Positions 1 to 8,283 of a stretch of DNA of 42,307 bases are shown here, piece after piece. Position numbers and translations under genes: made by a program. The DNA lies in NCBI GenBank assembly GCA_903923395.1, contig CAIXXM010000041.1, forward strand, positions 1-42,307. The letters are read 5' to 3'. This DNA is from an uncultured Acidobacteriia bacterium (GTDB lineage Bacteria > Acidobacteriota > Terriglobia > Bryobacterales > Bryobacteraceae). Every line of letters starts with the position of its first letter. Position 1 is the stretch's first letter. The notes under the pieces were generated by a model. It had not been told where the DNA came from and ran no database searches. It saw only the letters and a list, made by a program, of their open reading frames with translations.

Positions 1-649
1 GCCCCTCATCCTTACTCTCGCGCAGCCAAGGTCCGATGATCGGGTTGTGCATAATGTTCTCTCGAATCGGCATTCTCGTCAGCTCCCTCGCAATCGGTGC
101 CCGCTTTCTTCGCAATCCTGCAAGGATAAACAACTCTCCCAGCGCCTGATCGCGTGCTTCCGGCGGCCCACTTAGAATCTTTTCCACGATGCGCCCCAAC
201 GCTTTCGGATTTTCGCCGAACCTTGTCAGCAGCGCAATCACATTATCGCCCAGGTTCGGGCTTCGCAGCAGTACCTCCCCATCCAAATCCCGCACATCCA
301 CCAGGTGGTACCGCACAGAACTCCCCGGACCCGTGATCGAATCCTCCATCCGCAGAGGAGCCTCCCCCACATACAACACGATCTGCCGCGGCAGTCGCCG
401 GTGGACCCGCCCTACAGCGCCGAGATACTCCAGCATGCGAAACGGCAAATCCTTCGCATTGCGGCTCTCAAACTCAATCTGGATGAGTTCTCCCTGCGGC
501 ACCTCGCCCAGCAAATCCACACGAAGGTTCCGGACACGGGGCGTCTCCACATTCAGCCAATGCAAACGGTCCACCCCGGTCAGCGCAGCCAGCACGGCAC
601 TGCCCGGACTCGTCAGGATCTCTTTCATCGCAACATCGTAGGCGTGCAA
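1..649 (-). CDS. Rpn-like PD-(D/E)XK nuclease/transposase-family protein, 3' end cut by the window
   Basis: About 216 codons are visible and the C-terminus lies beyond base 1. The N-terminus (W-L-H-A-Y-D-V-A-M-K-E-I-L) and the following D-L-L-G ... I-Q-I-E-F-E-S, then F-R-M-L-E-Y, match the nuclease core of the Rpn (recombination-promoting nuclease, formerly transposase_31) family. The usual E-x-Q of the active site reads E-F-E here, so the catalytic state is uncertain. I chose a TTG start at 649 because a GGAGAG sits 6 bases upstream and because the first ATG (628) would remove the conserved HAYDVAM segment. It lies downstream of the glycosyltransferase gene with about 54 bases between. Family members act on DNA in the cytoplasm; a role here is inferred from family only. 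Confidence 0.75.
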   Translation of the reverse strand, partial: MHAYDVAMKEILTSPGSAVLAALTGVDRLHWLNVETPRVRNLRVDLLGEVPQGELIQIEFESRNAKDLPFRMLEYLGAVGRVHRRLPRQIVLYVGEAPLRMEDSITGPGSSVRYHLVDVRDLDGEVLLRSPNLGDNVIALLTRFGENPKALGRIVEKILSGPPEARDQALGELFILAGLRRKRAPIARELTRMPIRENIMHNPIIGPWLRESKDEG

Positions 650-703
650 CCAAGGCTCTCCGGTTAAGGAGTGCCCGGGTGCAAGAGAAACTCTCAGGGA
701 AAT

Positions 704-1852
704 CTACTTCGCCGTTTCCGCGTAGACCCGCAGGACGTCCCTCGCCGTATTCGCCCAGCTGAACCGTTTCGCCTGCACCAATCCCTTTTCGATCATCTCC
801 GCCCGAAGCCCTGGACTGGTCAGCACCTCTTTGATCCCTCTTGCGATGTCGAACACATTCTCAGGATTGACCAGCAGCGCCGCGCCGCCAAGCGCTTCCG
901 GCAGCGAACTCACCGAGGAGGCGATCACCGGTGTGCCAGATGCCATGGCCTCCAGCGGCGGCAAGCCAAATCCTTCGTACAGCGATGGGAAAAGGAACGC
1001 AATGGCCGTTTCATGGAAAATCCGCAGCGTGCTGAAGGGAACATAGCCCAGGAACCGGACCCGGTTTTCCACCCGGCTGTGCACCACAGCGCGGCGCACC
1101 TCGGGATGGCGGCTGATGTCATCCCCAATGATCAACAGCCGGAGATCATCGAAGTCCGGCCCCAGTTTGGCACGGGCCACCGAGAACGCCTCAATCATCC
1201 TCGGAATATTCTTCTGCGGGCGGATCGACCCCGCATAAAGCAGAAACGGATAGTTGATCTGGTAGCGCTCCAGGATTCGCTGCCGTTCCCGGATCGCAGC
1301 ATCAGGTCCCGCCGACCGTGCATCAGAGGGCAGATTGTGCTCGAAGAATTCAGGGTCCGGCGCACTGTAAATCAGCCGGACACGATCCTCCACAGACGGA
1401 CAAAGTTCCACGGTATCCCGTTGCGTGGCTGCGGAGACGGCAATGATCCTCCCGGCACGCTCTATGCCACGCTTCAGCCGGAAGATACGCGCCTGATGCA
1501 GCAGCCCTTTCGCTTCGTCATAGAACAGGCTCGACAAATCATGAATCGTCACTACATAAGGCCGCTGCAGGAAGAGCGGTACACGGTGTAGCGGGATGTG
1601 CGTGACGTCCGGCCGGATCCGGGCAATCAGACGGGGAAGGTCGAGATGATCCCAGCGCGAAGAATCCCGGCGCGCATCCTTATGAACCCGAAAATTCCCC
1701 GGCAGATCCCGGAAGTTCTGCTGATCGTCGGGATACGAAATCAACTCGTACTGGTGCTCCGGCCCCTCGTGAACCAGGGCCTGGAGCAGGTTGCGGATAT
1801 ATGTGCCGACGCCGAAATCCCGGACACGGCGGACGTCGATCGCGATTTTCAC
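704..1852 (-). CDS. Glycosyltransferase family 4 (GT1-type fold)
   Basis: A 382-residue protein with the two-domain GT-B layout. The N-terminal part begins MKIAIDVRR and has the G-V-G-T-Y-I-R-N-L-L acceptor-side loop. The C-terminal part shows Y-A-G-S-I-R-P-Q-K-N-I and the nucleotide-sugar motif S-L-Y-E-G-F-G-L-P-P-L-E followed by A-S-G-T-P-V-I-A-S, which carries the E-x7-E pair of retaining GT4 enzymes. It probably transfers a sugar (mannose-like enzymes are the nearest type) onto a lipid or polysaccharide precursor at the cytoplasmic face of the membrane; donor and acceptor cannot be read from sequence. Its start lies 8 bases after the glyA stop, so the two are likely cotranscribed, although no functional link is obvious. 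Confidence 0.9.
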   Translation of the reverse strand: MKIAIDVRRVRDFGVGTYIRNLLQALVHEGPEHQYELISYPDDQQNFRDLPGNFRVHKDARRDSSRWDHLDLPRLIARIRPDVTHIPLHRVPLFLQRPYVVTIHDLSSLFYDEAKGLLHQARIFRLKRGIERAGRIIAVSAATQRDTVELCPSVEDRVRLIYSAPDPEFFEHNLPSDARSAGPDAAIRERQRILERYQINYPFLLYAGSIRPQKNIPRMIEAFSVARAKLGPDFDDLRLLIIGDDISRHPEVRRAVVHSRVENRVRFLGYVPFSTLRIFHETAIAFLFPSLYEGFGLPPLEAMASGTPVIASSVSSLPEALGGAALLVNPENVFDIARGIKEVLTSPGLRAEMIEKGLVQAKRFSWANTARDVLRVYAETAK

Positions 1853-1860
1853 ACTTGGCT

Positions 1861-3135
1861 TTATACTGCCACAGGTGCGAGCTTCCAGTCATACAGCGGG
1901 AAGCGGGACGTGAGGGCTTCCACACCGCGGCGGACGCTGGCAATATTGGCCTCGTCAGCCGGCGCATGCAGAACATCGGAAATCAGCTTCGCCACCTGCA
2001 GCATTTCAGCCTCGCCGAAGCCACGGGTGGTCGCCGCCGGGCTGCCCAGACGGATACCGCTCGGATTCAACGGCGGATTGACATCGAACGGAATGGCATT
2101 CTTGTTGACCGTGATGCGTGCGCGGTCCAGCGACTGCTCCGCTTCCTTGCCCTTCACGCCCTTCGAGAAGACGTCAACCAGCAGCAAGTGCGTATCCGTA
2201 CCGCCAGAAACCACACGGAAACCCGCCTCCTGCATGCCCTTCGCCAGTGCCTGCGCGTTGGCAACCACCTGCTTCTGGTAAGTGACGAATTCCGGAGTGA
2301 GCGCCTCCAGGAAACACACGGCCTTCGCGGCGATCACATGCACAAGCGGTCCGCCCTGCGCACCGGGGAAGACGTTGCGGTCAATGTCTTTGCCGAACCG
2401 TTCGCGCGCCAGGATGATGCCGGAGCGGGGTCCGCGAAGCGTCTTGTGCGTGGTGGAGGTGACGATATCAGCGTATTCGCAGGGGTTCGGGTGGACACCC
2501 GCCGCCACCAAACCGGAGAAATGCGCCATGTCGACCATGAGCAGCGCACCCACCGAGTCCGCAACCTCGCGGAAACGCTTGAAGTCCCACGTACGGGCGT
2601 AGGCACTGCCACCCGCAATAATAAGCTTGGGCTTGTGCGCGGACGCCAGCGCCGCCATCTGGTCGAAGTCGATGAGTTCATCTTCCTTGCGCACCTGGTA
2701 CCCGACCACGTTGTACATCTTGCCGGAGAAATTCAGCTTGTGGCCATGGGTGAGGTGGCCGCCATGGGCAAGGTCAAGTCCCATGATCGTGTCGCCAGGG
2801 TTCAGAACCGCGGCGAAGGCAGCCTGGTTGGCCTGCGAGCCGGAGTGCGGCTGGACGTTGACGTATTCGGCCTTGAAGAGCTCTTTGGCACGTTCGCGGG
2901 CGATGTTTTCCACTTCATCGGCGAACTCGCAGCCGCCGTAGTAGCGTTTGCCCGGATACCCTTCTGCGTATTTGTTGGTGAAGATAGAGCCGGTAGCTTC
3001 GAGGATGGCTTCAGAGGTGAAGTTCTCGCTGGCGATGAGCTCAATCTGGCCGTTTTGGCGCTCGGTCTCCTTCTGGATGAGATCGAAGATCGCCGGATCA
3101 ACGGCAGAGAGCGGGCGGGCCATGGAGTTGTTCAT
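1861..3135 (-). CDS. glyA: Serine hydroxymethyltransferase
   Basis: A full-length 424-residue PLP enzyme converting serine and tetrahydrofolate to glycine and 5,10-methylene-tetrahydrofolate in the cytoplasm. The signature [15 protein letters not shown] is present, with the PLP lysine at about residue 231. The N-terminal [10 protein letters not shown] and the [13 protein letters not shown] blocks are intact. The ATG at 3135 overlaps (ATGA) the TGA of a decayed zeta-like gene. No Shine-Dalgarno sequence is visible before it, and a second ATG at 3123 is no better. The plus strand over this gene is locally G-rich, opposite to its surroundings, possibly codon bias of a highly expressed gene. Confidence 0.97.
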   Translation of the reverse strand: MNNSMARPLSAVDPAIFDLIQKETERQNGQIELIASENFTSEAILEATGSIFTNKYAEGYPGKRYYGGCEFADEVENIARERAKELFKAEYVNVQPHSGSQANQAAFAAVLNPGDTIMGLDLAHGGHLTHGHKLNFSGKMYNVVGYQVRKEDELIDFDQMAALASAHKPKLIIAGGSAYARTWDFKRFREVADSVGALLMVDMAHFSGLVAAGVHPNPCEYADIVTSTTHKTLRGPRSGIILARERFGKDIDRNVFPGAQGGPLVHVIAAKAVCFLEALTPEFVTYQKQVVANAQALAKGMQEAGFRVVSGGTDTHLLLVDVFSKGVKGKEAEQSLDRARITVNKNAIPFDVNPPLNPSGIRLGSPAATTRGFGEAEMLQVAKLISDVLHAPADEANIASVRRGVEALTSRFPLYDWKLAPVAV

Positions 3136-3403
3136 GTTGTTACTTGAATTTTATCAAGCACCTTCTGTGCCCAATCTGGAATGCTGCTCGCCCTCCAGAT
3201 CAACTCCGCTTCCCGCAATTCCAAAGCCTTACAAAACCCGGGAGTGGCGTTGTCAAATACCTTGGCAAAATGTGCGGCGCGGATGGCGAATGGAAGGTTC
3301 TCAAGACTGCGGAGGTAGCGCCTGCGGCTTCGAAATCAGAGTTCGTGGTCAGAATGCTCTTCCCCGCTCGATTCGGACCTGCGATCACAATAAGGCGGGG
3401 CAC
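3132..3403 (-). pseudogene. Zeta-toxin-like P-loop kinase remnant (internal deletion plus frameshift)
   Basis: The first 67 codons from a GTG at 3403 give M-P-R-L-I-V-I-A-G-P-N-R-A-G-K-S, a Walker A at the extreme N-terminus as in zeta-type kinases, and this frame stops at 3200. Another frame of the same strand (about 3295 to 3132) gives a second stretch with F-A-K-V-F-D-N and E-L-I-W-R-A, which I read as the C-terminal end of the same family, ending at a TGA that overlaps the glyA ATG. Intact homologues are near 190 residues or more; only about 85 codons remain, so the middle is deleted and the two ends are out of frame. Family assignment of the C-terminal part is inference from memory of the family. 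Confidence 0.6.
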
Positions 3404-3406
3404 AGT

Positions 3407-3748
3407 TCAGGCAGCTTTCGAAGCCATTTCCCGCAGAACCTTATAATTACGCCCGGCGGGAGCGCCAGCGATCCGCGCGCTCTCCAAGCAGCGGCCATCA
3501 GGTTGCTCCATGGTTTGCAATCCCGTGGCTGTATCTCTGTAGAACACAGGAAAGCCATTGGCAAGCGCTTCCTGTCTGGCAGTGGACCAGGCCGCCTCTG
3601 CCTTTTGGTCGAACTCCTCAGTAGCTACGTTCACCCGCATGCCCCATGTTACCCCGCTCCAAACATCTGTACTCCACACCCACGAGAGATCTAACATCCT
3701 GATAGAGGCCGGATTCGGAATTGGTGAAGTATTACTGTCCGTTGGCAT
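3407..3748 (-). CDS. Unknown 113-residue protein upstream of the zeta-like remnant
   Basis: The start ATG at 3748 overlaps the end of the UPF0175 gene by 17 bases, and the stop is 3 bases before the GTG of the zeta-like remnant, so the three form one tight unit. The N-terminal half (about 1-45) is unrecognised. The C-terminal half has A-L-A-N-G-F-P-V-F-Y-R-D, then M-E-Q-P-D-G-R and G-R-N-Y-K-V-L-R-E, the look of a small compact domain with a G-x-x-Y/V-x-R-E tail. I believe similar small proteins precede zeta-type kinases in soil bacteria, so an antitoxin or accessory role is possible but not shown. A longer reading from 3826 would overlap the UPF0175 gene heavily and is less likely. Confidence 0.6.
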   Translation of the reverse strand: MPTDSNTSPIPNPASIRMLDLSWVWSTDVWSGVTWGMRVNVATEEFDQKAEAAWSTARQEALANGFPVFYRDTATGLQTMEQPDGRCLESARIAGAPAGRNYKVLREMASKAA

Positions 3749-3986
3749 AAGCCAAATCGTGTGCAAGGTCAAGGTCCGAATACTGACGGGAGATCCCGCG
3801 CTTTGTAACAAAGTCCGCAAATTCAAACCGGGTTATGCCGCTCAGTTCTCTGGCTTTACCGAACGCGAGAAGTCCCTGCGAATACAGAGCGGTCGCTAAT
3901 TCGGCCCTCAGCCTTGACTCCACCTCACCAGAGGGCAGTTGTATCCCGGCTGCTACTGATTCAGGAATATGGACGTCATAAGTCAT
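3732..3986 (-). CDS. UPF0175 family small protein (antitoxin-like)
   Basis: About 84 residues from the ATG at 3986; an ATG at 4007 is an in-frame alternative. The family pattern is clear: an N-terminal strand (M-T-Y-D-V-H-I-P), then A-L-Y-S-Q-G-L-L-A-F-G-K-A-R-E-L-S-G-I-T-R and F-A-D-F-V-T-K-R-G-I, ending in D-L-D-L-A-H-D-L. UPF0175 proteins are ribbon-helix or helix-turn-helix like DNA-binding proteins usually paired with a PIN-domain (DUF3368) toxin. No PIN gene is present here; the partners are an unknown protein and a zeta-like remnant. Lower GC than the flanks suggests the patch was acquired. Confidence 0.8.
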   Translation of the reverse strand: MTYDVHIPESVAAGIQLPSGEVESRLRAELATALYSQGLLAFGKARELSGITRFEFADFVTKRGISRQYSDLDLAHDLAYANGQ

Positions 3987-4015
3987 TGCGCCATCCGATC
4001 CCTCCATATCTTACG

Positions 4016-5125
4016 TCACACCCGCAAAAATATCTTCCGGCGGTACATCCACCAAAGCACCAGCCAATACACCGCCAGCACCGCGCACCCCTGAAAAAAC
4101 GGCGCCGCCGGTTGACCCGCGAACGCGAAGAAGTTCTTCCCCAAATGGATCCGGAACGTATCTTTGATCCAGCCCCCAATCAAATGCTCCATGCAGTAAG
4201 CCGCGATCGAATTCATCCCGATCACCAGCAGCGGAAACGCCGCCTTCCTCCAGCCCTTGATCTCCACAGCCCAGCAGAATGCTGCCAGGAACCAGAAGCA
4301 GAGGCCTCCGCTGAAAAGCACCCAGGCCGGGGTCCAGATACGCTTCACAATCGGACAGACACCCGTGAAATGCAGGACTAACCCCGCCACCACAGCGACC
4401 AGCCCCGCCAGCCAATACCGCCGGAGCGGCAACACAGGCGAATCTTTCATCCAGCGGCCCGCCACCAAGCCCAGTAACATTGTCCCCAGCGTCGGAATAA
4501 AGCTCAGAGTAAGATAGCCTCCGCCATTCGCGACAAACCGCTGCGGCCGCGGGAATAAGTTCAGAAACCACACATCAAAGGCCGATCCCAAATTCGCGTT
4601 CTTATACCAGTGCGCTGCAAAAGCCGGTGCTGGATAGAGAGCCCACGCCAGCCAGTAACCAAAGACAATCACCCCGAACGCCGTCGATTGCCACCGCGCG
4701 TTGCGCAAGCCAAGCAGAAATAGAAACGGATAACCCAAACCGATCTGCGTCAACGTATCTTCAAACGTGAAGTTCGTCATCGGGCTGTGTGTGGAGCGCA
4801 GAAAGATACCCAGCGCCGAAAGTAGAAATGCCCGCCACAGAGCATGCCCAAACATCGCCCCCGTGGATTGTCCCTTACTTAGCCGCGATGAAATCGAAAA
4901 CGGCAGCGCCACGCCGACCAGAAATGAGAACGAAGGCTGAATCATGTCATGCAGCGAACAGCCCTCCCATTCCACGTGGGACTGGTTGAATGCAAGAACA
5001 TCAAAGAGCCAGTTCCCGGTACCCCGCGGCAATCGGTAGAACTGCAACGCTTCCGCCAGCATTAACAACATCACAAAGCCGCGGTAGGCGTCCACAGCGG
5101 TCACACGCTTGGTTACTTGCTGCAT
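4016..5125 (-). CDS. DUF5009/HGSNAT-like polytopic membrane acyltransferase family protein
   Basis: A 369-residue membrane protein with about ten hydrophobic segments. The N-terminus R-V-T-A-V-D-A-Y-R-G-F-V-M-L-L-M matches the family opening, in which a conserved D-x-x-R-G precedes the first helix. Further family features are H-D-M-I-Q-P-S-F-S-F-L-V-G-V-A-L-P-F-S and N-S-I-A-A-Y-C-M-E-H near the C-terminus. Relatives include heparan-alpha-glucosaminide N-acetyltransferase and bacterial COG4299 proteins, thought to acetylate sugars across the membrane; substrate unknown here. Its start overlaps the end of the DinB gene by 13 bases, so the two are translationally close. Confidence 0.85.
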   Translation of the reverse strand: MQQVTKRVTAVDAYRGFVMLLMLAEALQFYRLPRGTGNWLFDVLAFNQSHVEWEGCSLHDMIQPSFSFLVGVALPFSISSRLSKGQSTGAMFGHALWRAFLLSALGIFLRSTHSPMTNFTFEDTLTQIGLGYPFLFLLGLRNARWQSTAFGVIVFGYWLAWALYPAPAFAAHWYKNANLGSAFDVWFLNLFPRPQRFVANGGGYLTLSFIPTLGTMLLGLVAGRWMKDSPVLPLRRYWLAGLVAVVAGLVLHFTGVCPIVKRIWTPAWVLFSGGLCFWFLAAFCWAVEIKGWRKAAFPLLVIGMNSIAAYCMEHLIGGWIKDTFRIHLGKNFFAFAGQPAAPFFQGCAVLAVYWLVLWWMYRRKIFLRV

Positions 5126-5583
5126 TTCAAAGCCTCGATCGCCTGCCCCAGATGGCGCTGCCCGTGTTCAATAATATGGATCGCCAGACTAACTGCTGTT
5201 ACCGGCAGCCGCTGCCGTCCGATATAACGCAGCGTGCCGAAATCCTCCGGCTTCAACTCCCGCACCGTGGCGTCATAAACATCGAAAGCCGCATGGATCA
5301 GCGCCGTCACCCCGGGCACCTGCTCATGCTCCAGCGGTATCGCAGTCAGTTGTTCCCGGCTCAGCGGCCTACCCTGTAAGTAAGTCGTCAGCCGCTCCGT
5401 GCTGCCAGCCAGATGTTTGGCATGAAAGCCCGCACTGCCCGACCACAACACCTCATCCGGCACGCGGCCCAGCCACTTTCCAACATCCCCGCGGATGTGT
5501 TCACTGCCCCGCAGCAAATGCGAGATCACCGGGTCGAAGCCTGCAATCGGCCCGTCCATCCAAGGTTCCGTGTTTGACGCCAT
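5113..5583 (-). CDS. DinB family protein
   Basis: I start this at the ATG at 5583 (156 residues), because a longer reading would run under the plus-strand hydrolase gene. The DinB four-helix fold is suggested by F-H-A-K-H-L-A-G-S at about residues 53-61 and the C-terminal I-H-I-I-E-H-G-Q-R-H-L-G-Q, which together supply the histidines of the metal site. DinB/YfiT proteins include bacillithiol or mycothiol S-transferases and many of unknown role; nothing here picks one. Only 25 bases separate this start from the divergent gene at 5609, so any promoter overlaps coding sequence. An ATG at about 5559 is an alternative start that would give more room. Confidence 0.85.
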   Translation of the reverse strand: MASNTEPWMDGPIAGFDPVISHLLRGSEHIRGDVGKWLGRVPDEVLWSGSAGFHAKHLAGSTERLTTYLQGRPLSREQLTAIPLEHEQVPGVTALIHAAFDVYDATVRELKPEDFGTLRYIGRQRLPVTAVSLAIHIIEHGQRHLGQAIEALKCSK

Positions 5584-5608
5584 ACAGTGAGATGCTATAA
5601 CGAGCATC

Positions 5609-6661
5609 ATGACATTTCGCCTGCTCGCTGGAAGTATTTTCTTTGCATACATTTGTCTCGCACAGGGTCCAGGGGGCGGCGCGGGAGCAACCGCCGCAGG
5701 TGCCGCCGGTGCAACCGCGGGAGCCGCCGCCAGTGGTGGCGAAGGCCGCCATGACCACACCGCAGACCGCACCATGAAGATGCTCAGCGACGCGGAGTTC
5801 TACCACCGCCTCGGCGACATCGCCGACGTCGACCAGATCCGCTACACCGGCCCCCCGCCCGCAAAGATCACCAATCCAACGGCACCCGGTGCCAAGAACC
5901 CCCTCATCATCCACGCCTTCACCTTCATCCCGAAGAAGCTGGACCGCACGAAGAAGAATCCGCTCATCGTCTTCGCCCACGAAGGCGTCCACAACAACTT
6001 CAACTCCGAAATGTATGTCCACATCATGCGCGAATTGATGGAGGAGGGTTATGCCGTCATCGCCCCGGATTACCGCGGCAGCACCGGTTACGGCGCACAG
6101 TTCTACGATCAAATCGACTACGGCGGCAAAGAAGTGGACGACGTCTTCCTCGCCCGCGAATGGATGCTCGAACGCTACAGCTTTCTCGACCCCAAGCGCG
6201 TCGGCATCGTTGGCTCCAGCCATGGCGGACTCATCACACTCATGAACATCTTCCAGCATCCTGAGGCCTTCGCCGTGGCCTACGCCGGTGTTCCTGTAAC
6301 GGATCTGGTTACCCGCCTCGGCTATCATGATGCCTCCTACCAGGCCATCTTCTCCGCCAAAACACATATCGGAAAAACGGTCCGGGAAGATATCCAGGAG
6401 TATCTGAAGCGCTCTCCCATCACTTATGCCGACAAGCTCGCCACGCCGCTGCTGATTCACAGCAATACCAATGATGAGGATGTGAATGTTCTTGAGGTCC
6501 GCCGGCTGATCACGGCACTCAAGGCCGAAGGCAAGAAGTTTGAGTATAAGATTTACGAAGACGCGCCGGGTGGTCACCACTTCACCCAGCTCGATACAAA
6601 GCTCGGTATGGAAGCGCGGAAACAGATCTATGCCTTCCTGGCCAAATATCTAAAACAATGA
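5609..6661 (+). CDS. Secreted S9-type alpha/beta-hydrolase (prolyl-oligopeptidase-like)
   Basis: A 350-residue protein with a signal peptide (residues about 1-19, ending L-A-Q) and then a low-complexity Gly/Ala-rich linker (about 20-45). The hydrolase domain has A-P-D-Y-R-G-S-T-G-Y-G, typical of the S9 family, the nucleophile elbow G-S-S-H-G-G, an acid in S-N-T-N-D-E-D and a catalytic His in P-G-G-H-H-F. The beta-propeller of full S9 peptidases is absent, so this is a short esterase/peptidase-like form. Its TGA overlaps the ATG of the next gene (ATGA), which indicates coupled translation with the sugar isomerase. Confidence 0.88.
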   Translation: MTFRLLAGSIFFAYICLAQGPGGGAGATAAGAAGATAGAAASGGEGRHDHTADRTMKMLSDAEFYHRLGDIADVDQIRYTGPPPAKITNPTAPGAKNPLIIHAFTFIPKKLDRTKKNPLIVFAHEGVHNNFNSEMYVHIMRELMEEGYAVIAPDYRGSTGYGAQFYDQIDYGGKEVDDVFLAREWMLERYSFLDPKRVGIVGSSHGGLITLMNIFQHPEAFAVAYAGVPVTDLVTRLGYHDASYQAIFSAKTHIGKTVREDIQEYLKRSPITYADKLATPLLIHSNTNDEDVNVLEVRRLITALKAEGKKFEYKIYEDAPGGHHFTQLDTKLGMEARKQIYAFLAKYLKQ

Positions 6662-7473
6662 TGAAGATCAGCTTTTCCACGCTCGGCTGCCCGGATTGGA
6701 CATTCGCACAGTGTCTCGAAGGCGCCAAGAAATACGGATTTCAGGGCGTGGAACTGCGCTACATCGCCGGCACGGACGCCCTTTGGGAACTGCCCGCCTT
6801 CTCTGCAGACCTGGCCGCCTCCAAACGCATGCTGGCCGATGCCGGAATTGCCTGTTCTGACGTCGGTGCCCGCGCGCACTTTCACTTCCCGGACGCAGCC
6901 AAGCGCAAGGAGATGATCGACGAGGCGAAGCGCAACATCGACATCGCCGCCGGCCTCGGCTCCCCCGGCGTCAGAGTCTGGGGCGACAAAATCCAGAAGG
7001 GCGCCGACCGCAACTCCACCATGCAATGGATCTCGGAAGCCATCTGGGCCCTCGCCGAATACGGACGCCCCGCGAATGTGGAGGTCTGGCTCGAAAACCA
7101 TGGCGACTTCACCGCTTCCGCCGACGTGGTCTCCATCCTGCGCGGCTGCGGTTGCCACGGCGCAGCCGCCACCTGGGACCCGCAAAACGCCCTGGTGGCA
7201 GGCGAAGACCCCACAGCCGGCGCGAAAATCCTCGGCCCCTACATCAAGCACGTTCATTTCAAGGACCAGAACATGCTCGAGGGTGGCAAACGCGAAGTGA
7301 AACTGCTGGGCGAAGGCCAGGTCCCACTCACTAAGATCCTCGACGCCCTGGTCACCCTGCGCTACCAGGGCTTCGTCTCGTTCGAGTGGGAAAAGCGGAA
7401 CTTCAAAGACATTCCAGAACCGGAAATCGCCTTCCCCCACTTCGCCGCCTGGTGGAAGAAGAACGGACGCTGA
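6658..7473 (+). CDS. Sugar phosphate isomerase/epimerase (xylose-isomerase-like TIM barrel)
   Basis: 271 residues fitting the AP-endonuclease-2/xylose-isomerase-like barrel. Typical blocks are the opening M-K-I-S-F-S-T-L-G-C-P-D-W, G-F-Q-G-V-E-L-R, the metal/substrate residues in V-E-V-W-L-E-N-H-G-D-F, K-H-V-H-F-K-D and the final F-V-S-F-E-W-E-K. These cytoplasmic enzymes isomerise or epimerise sugars or inositols; the substrate is not readable. Two ATGs in a row begin the gene at 6658; the first overlaps the previous stop. The 3' end is 16 bases from a convergent gene with no visible terminator. Confidence 0.88.
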   Translation: MMKISFSTLGCPDWTFAQCLEGAKKYGFQGVELRYIAGTDALWELPAFSADLAASKRMLADAGIACSDVGARAHFHFPDAAKRKEMIDEAKRNIDIAAGLGSPGVRVWGDKIQKGADRNSTMQWISEAIWALAEYGRPANVEVWLENHGDFTASADVVSILRGCGCHGAAATWDPQNALVAGEDPTAGAKILGPYIKHVHFKDQNMLEGGKREVKLLGEGQVPLTKILDALVTLRYQGFVSFEWEKRNFKDIPEPEIAFPHFAAWWKKNGR

Positions 7474-7489
7474 CGAACACCCCCCAAAC

Positions 7490-8278
7490 TCACGCCCGGC
7501 GGTAATTCACCAACTCAATCCCGCGCCGCCGGATCACCTCCCGCACCTCGGCCGACACCAGCGCCCGCAACTCAACCTCCCGGCTCTCCTTCAGCCTCGT
7601 CTTCGCCGCCCGCAGCTCTTCCCCCAGAAATCCCGGGTGGCACATAAACTCCGTCAACCCCTCCGGCAATGCCTCCAGCGTCCGCACCAAACCACTCCCG
7701 TCCAGCGTTCCCGTCAACTGGAAGCCCGTGAAATGATCGGTCGTCTTCAGGCCCTCCAGCAACCTGGCAAACCCCGGCTTCGCCAGCCGCATCCCGAGCG
7801 TCACGGCACGCTTCGTCAACCGCGCCTTCGCATCAATCCCGAAGTCAAACGGCCGCCGGACCCACGGCACCCCAAACTCCCTCGCCAGCCGCGACACCGC
7901 TTCCAGCACAGGCGGCAACAGGTGCGTATGCTTGTGCGTATCCAGATGGCTCGGCTGCAAACCGGCATCTAGAATCCGCATCATCTGCGCCCGCAGCTCT
8001 TTGTAAACCGGAATCTCGCGCCGCACCAGCGCCTGCACCAAACCCGCAAGATCCCGCGGCATCTCCTTCCCGGGCTCGAAGACACTGCTCCCCTGCACCA
8101 TCACCAGGTGGCAACCAATATCCAGTGTCGGATTCGCACGCGCCAGCCGGACCGCATCCTCAAACGCATCCCCGTTCGCCATCAGCGTGGTTGCCGTGAG
8201 AATACCGCTGCGGTGGGCCTCCACGATGCCCTGATTGACATCCCGCGTGAACCCGAAATCGTCAGCGTTGACGATCAA
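7490..8278 (-). CDS. HpnK/ChbG-like (YdjC) carbohydrate deacetylase
   Basis: 262 residues beginning M-I-V-N-A-D-D-F-G, the metal-binding opening of the YdjC/ChbG/HpnK family, with H-L-D-T-H-K-H-T-H-L-L-P supplying the further histidines and a late M-C-H-P-G motif. ChbG removes acetyl groups from chitobiose; HpnK is the hopanoid-cluster member of the same family. The start appears to be a TTG five bases after the mlaD stop, so it is the last gene of the mlaE-F-D operon. No clear Shine-Dalgarno is visible, so coupling to mlaD translation is likely. Its company with a lipid-transport system favours a glycolipid or hopanoid substrate, which is inference. Confidence 0.88.
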   Translation of the reverse strand: MIVNADDFGFTRDVNQGIVEAHRSGILTATTLMANGDAFEDAVRLARANPTLDIGCHLVMVQGSSVFEPGKEMPRDLAGLVQALVRREIPVYKELRAQMMRILDAGLQPSHLDTHKHTHLLPPVLEAVSRLAREFGVPWVRRPFDFGIDAKARLTKRAVTLGMRLAKPGFARLLEGLKTTDHFTGFQLTGTLDGSGLVRTLEALPEGLTEFMCHPGFLGEELRAAKTRLKESREVELRALVSAEVREVIRRRGIELVNYRRA

Positions 8279-8283
8279 ACGGA

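Noticed and set aside
1801-3147. Long plus-strand open frame opposite glyA
   Set aside because: It is the antisense shadow of a well-conserved gene in high-GC DNA and has no recognisable domain.
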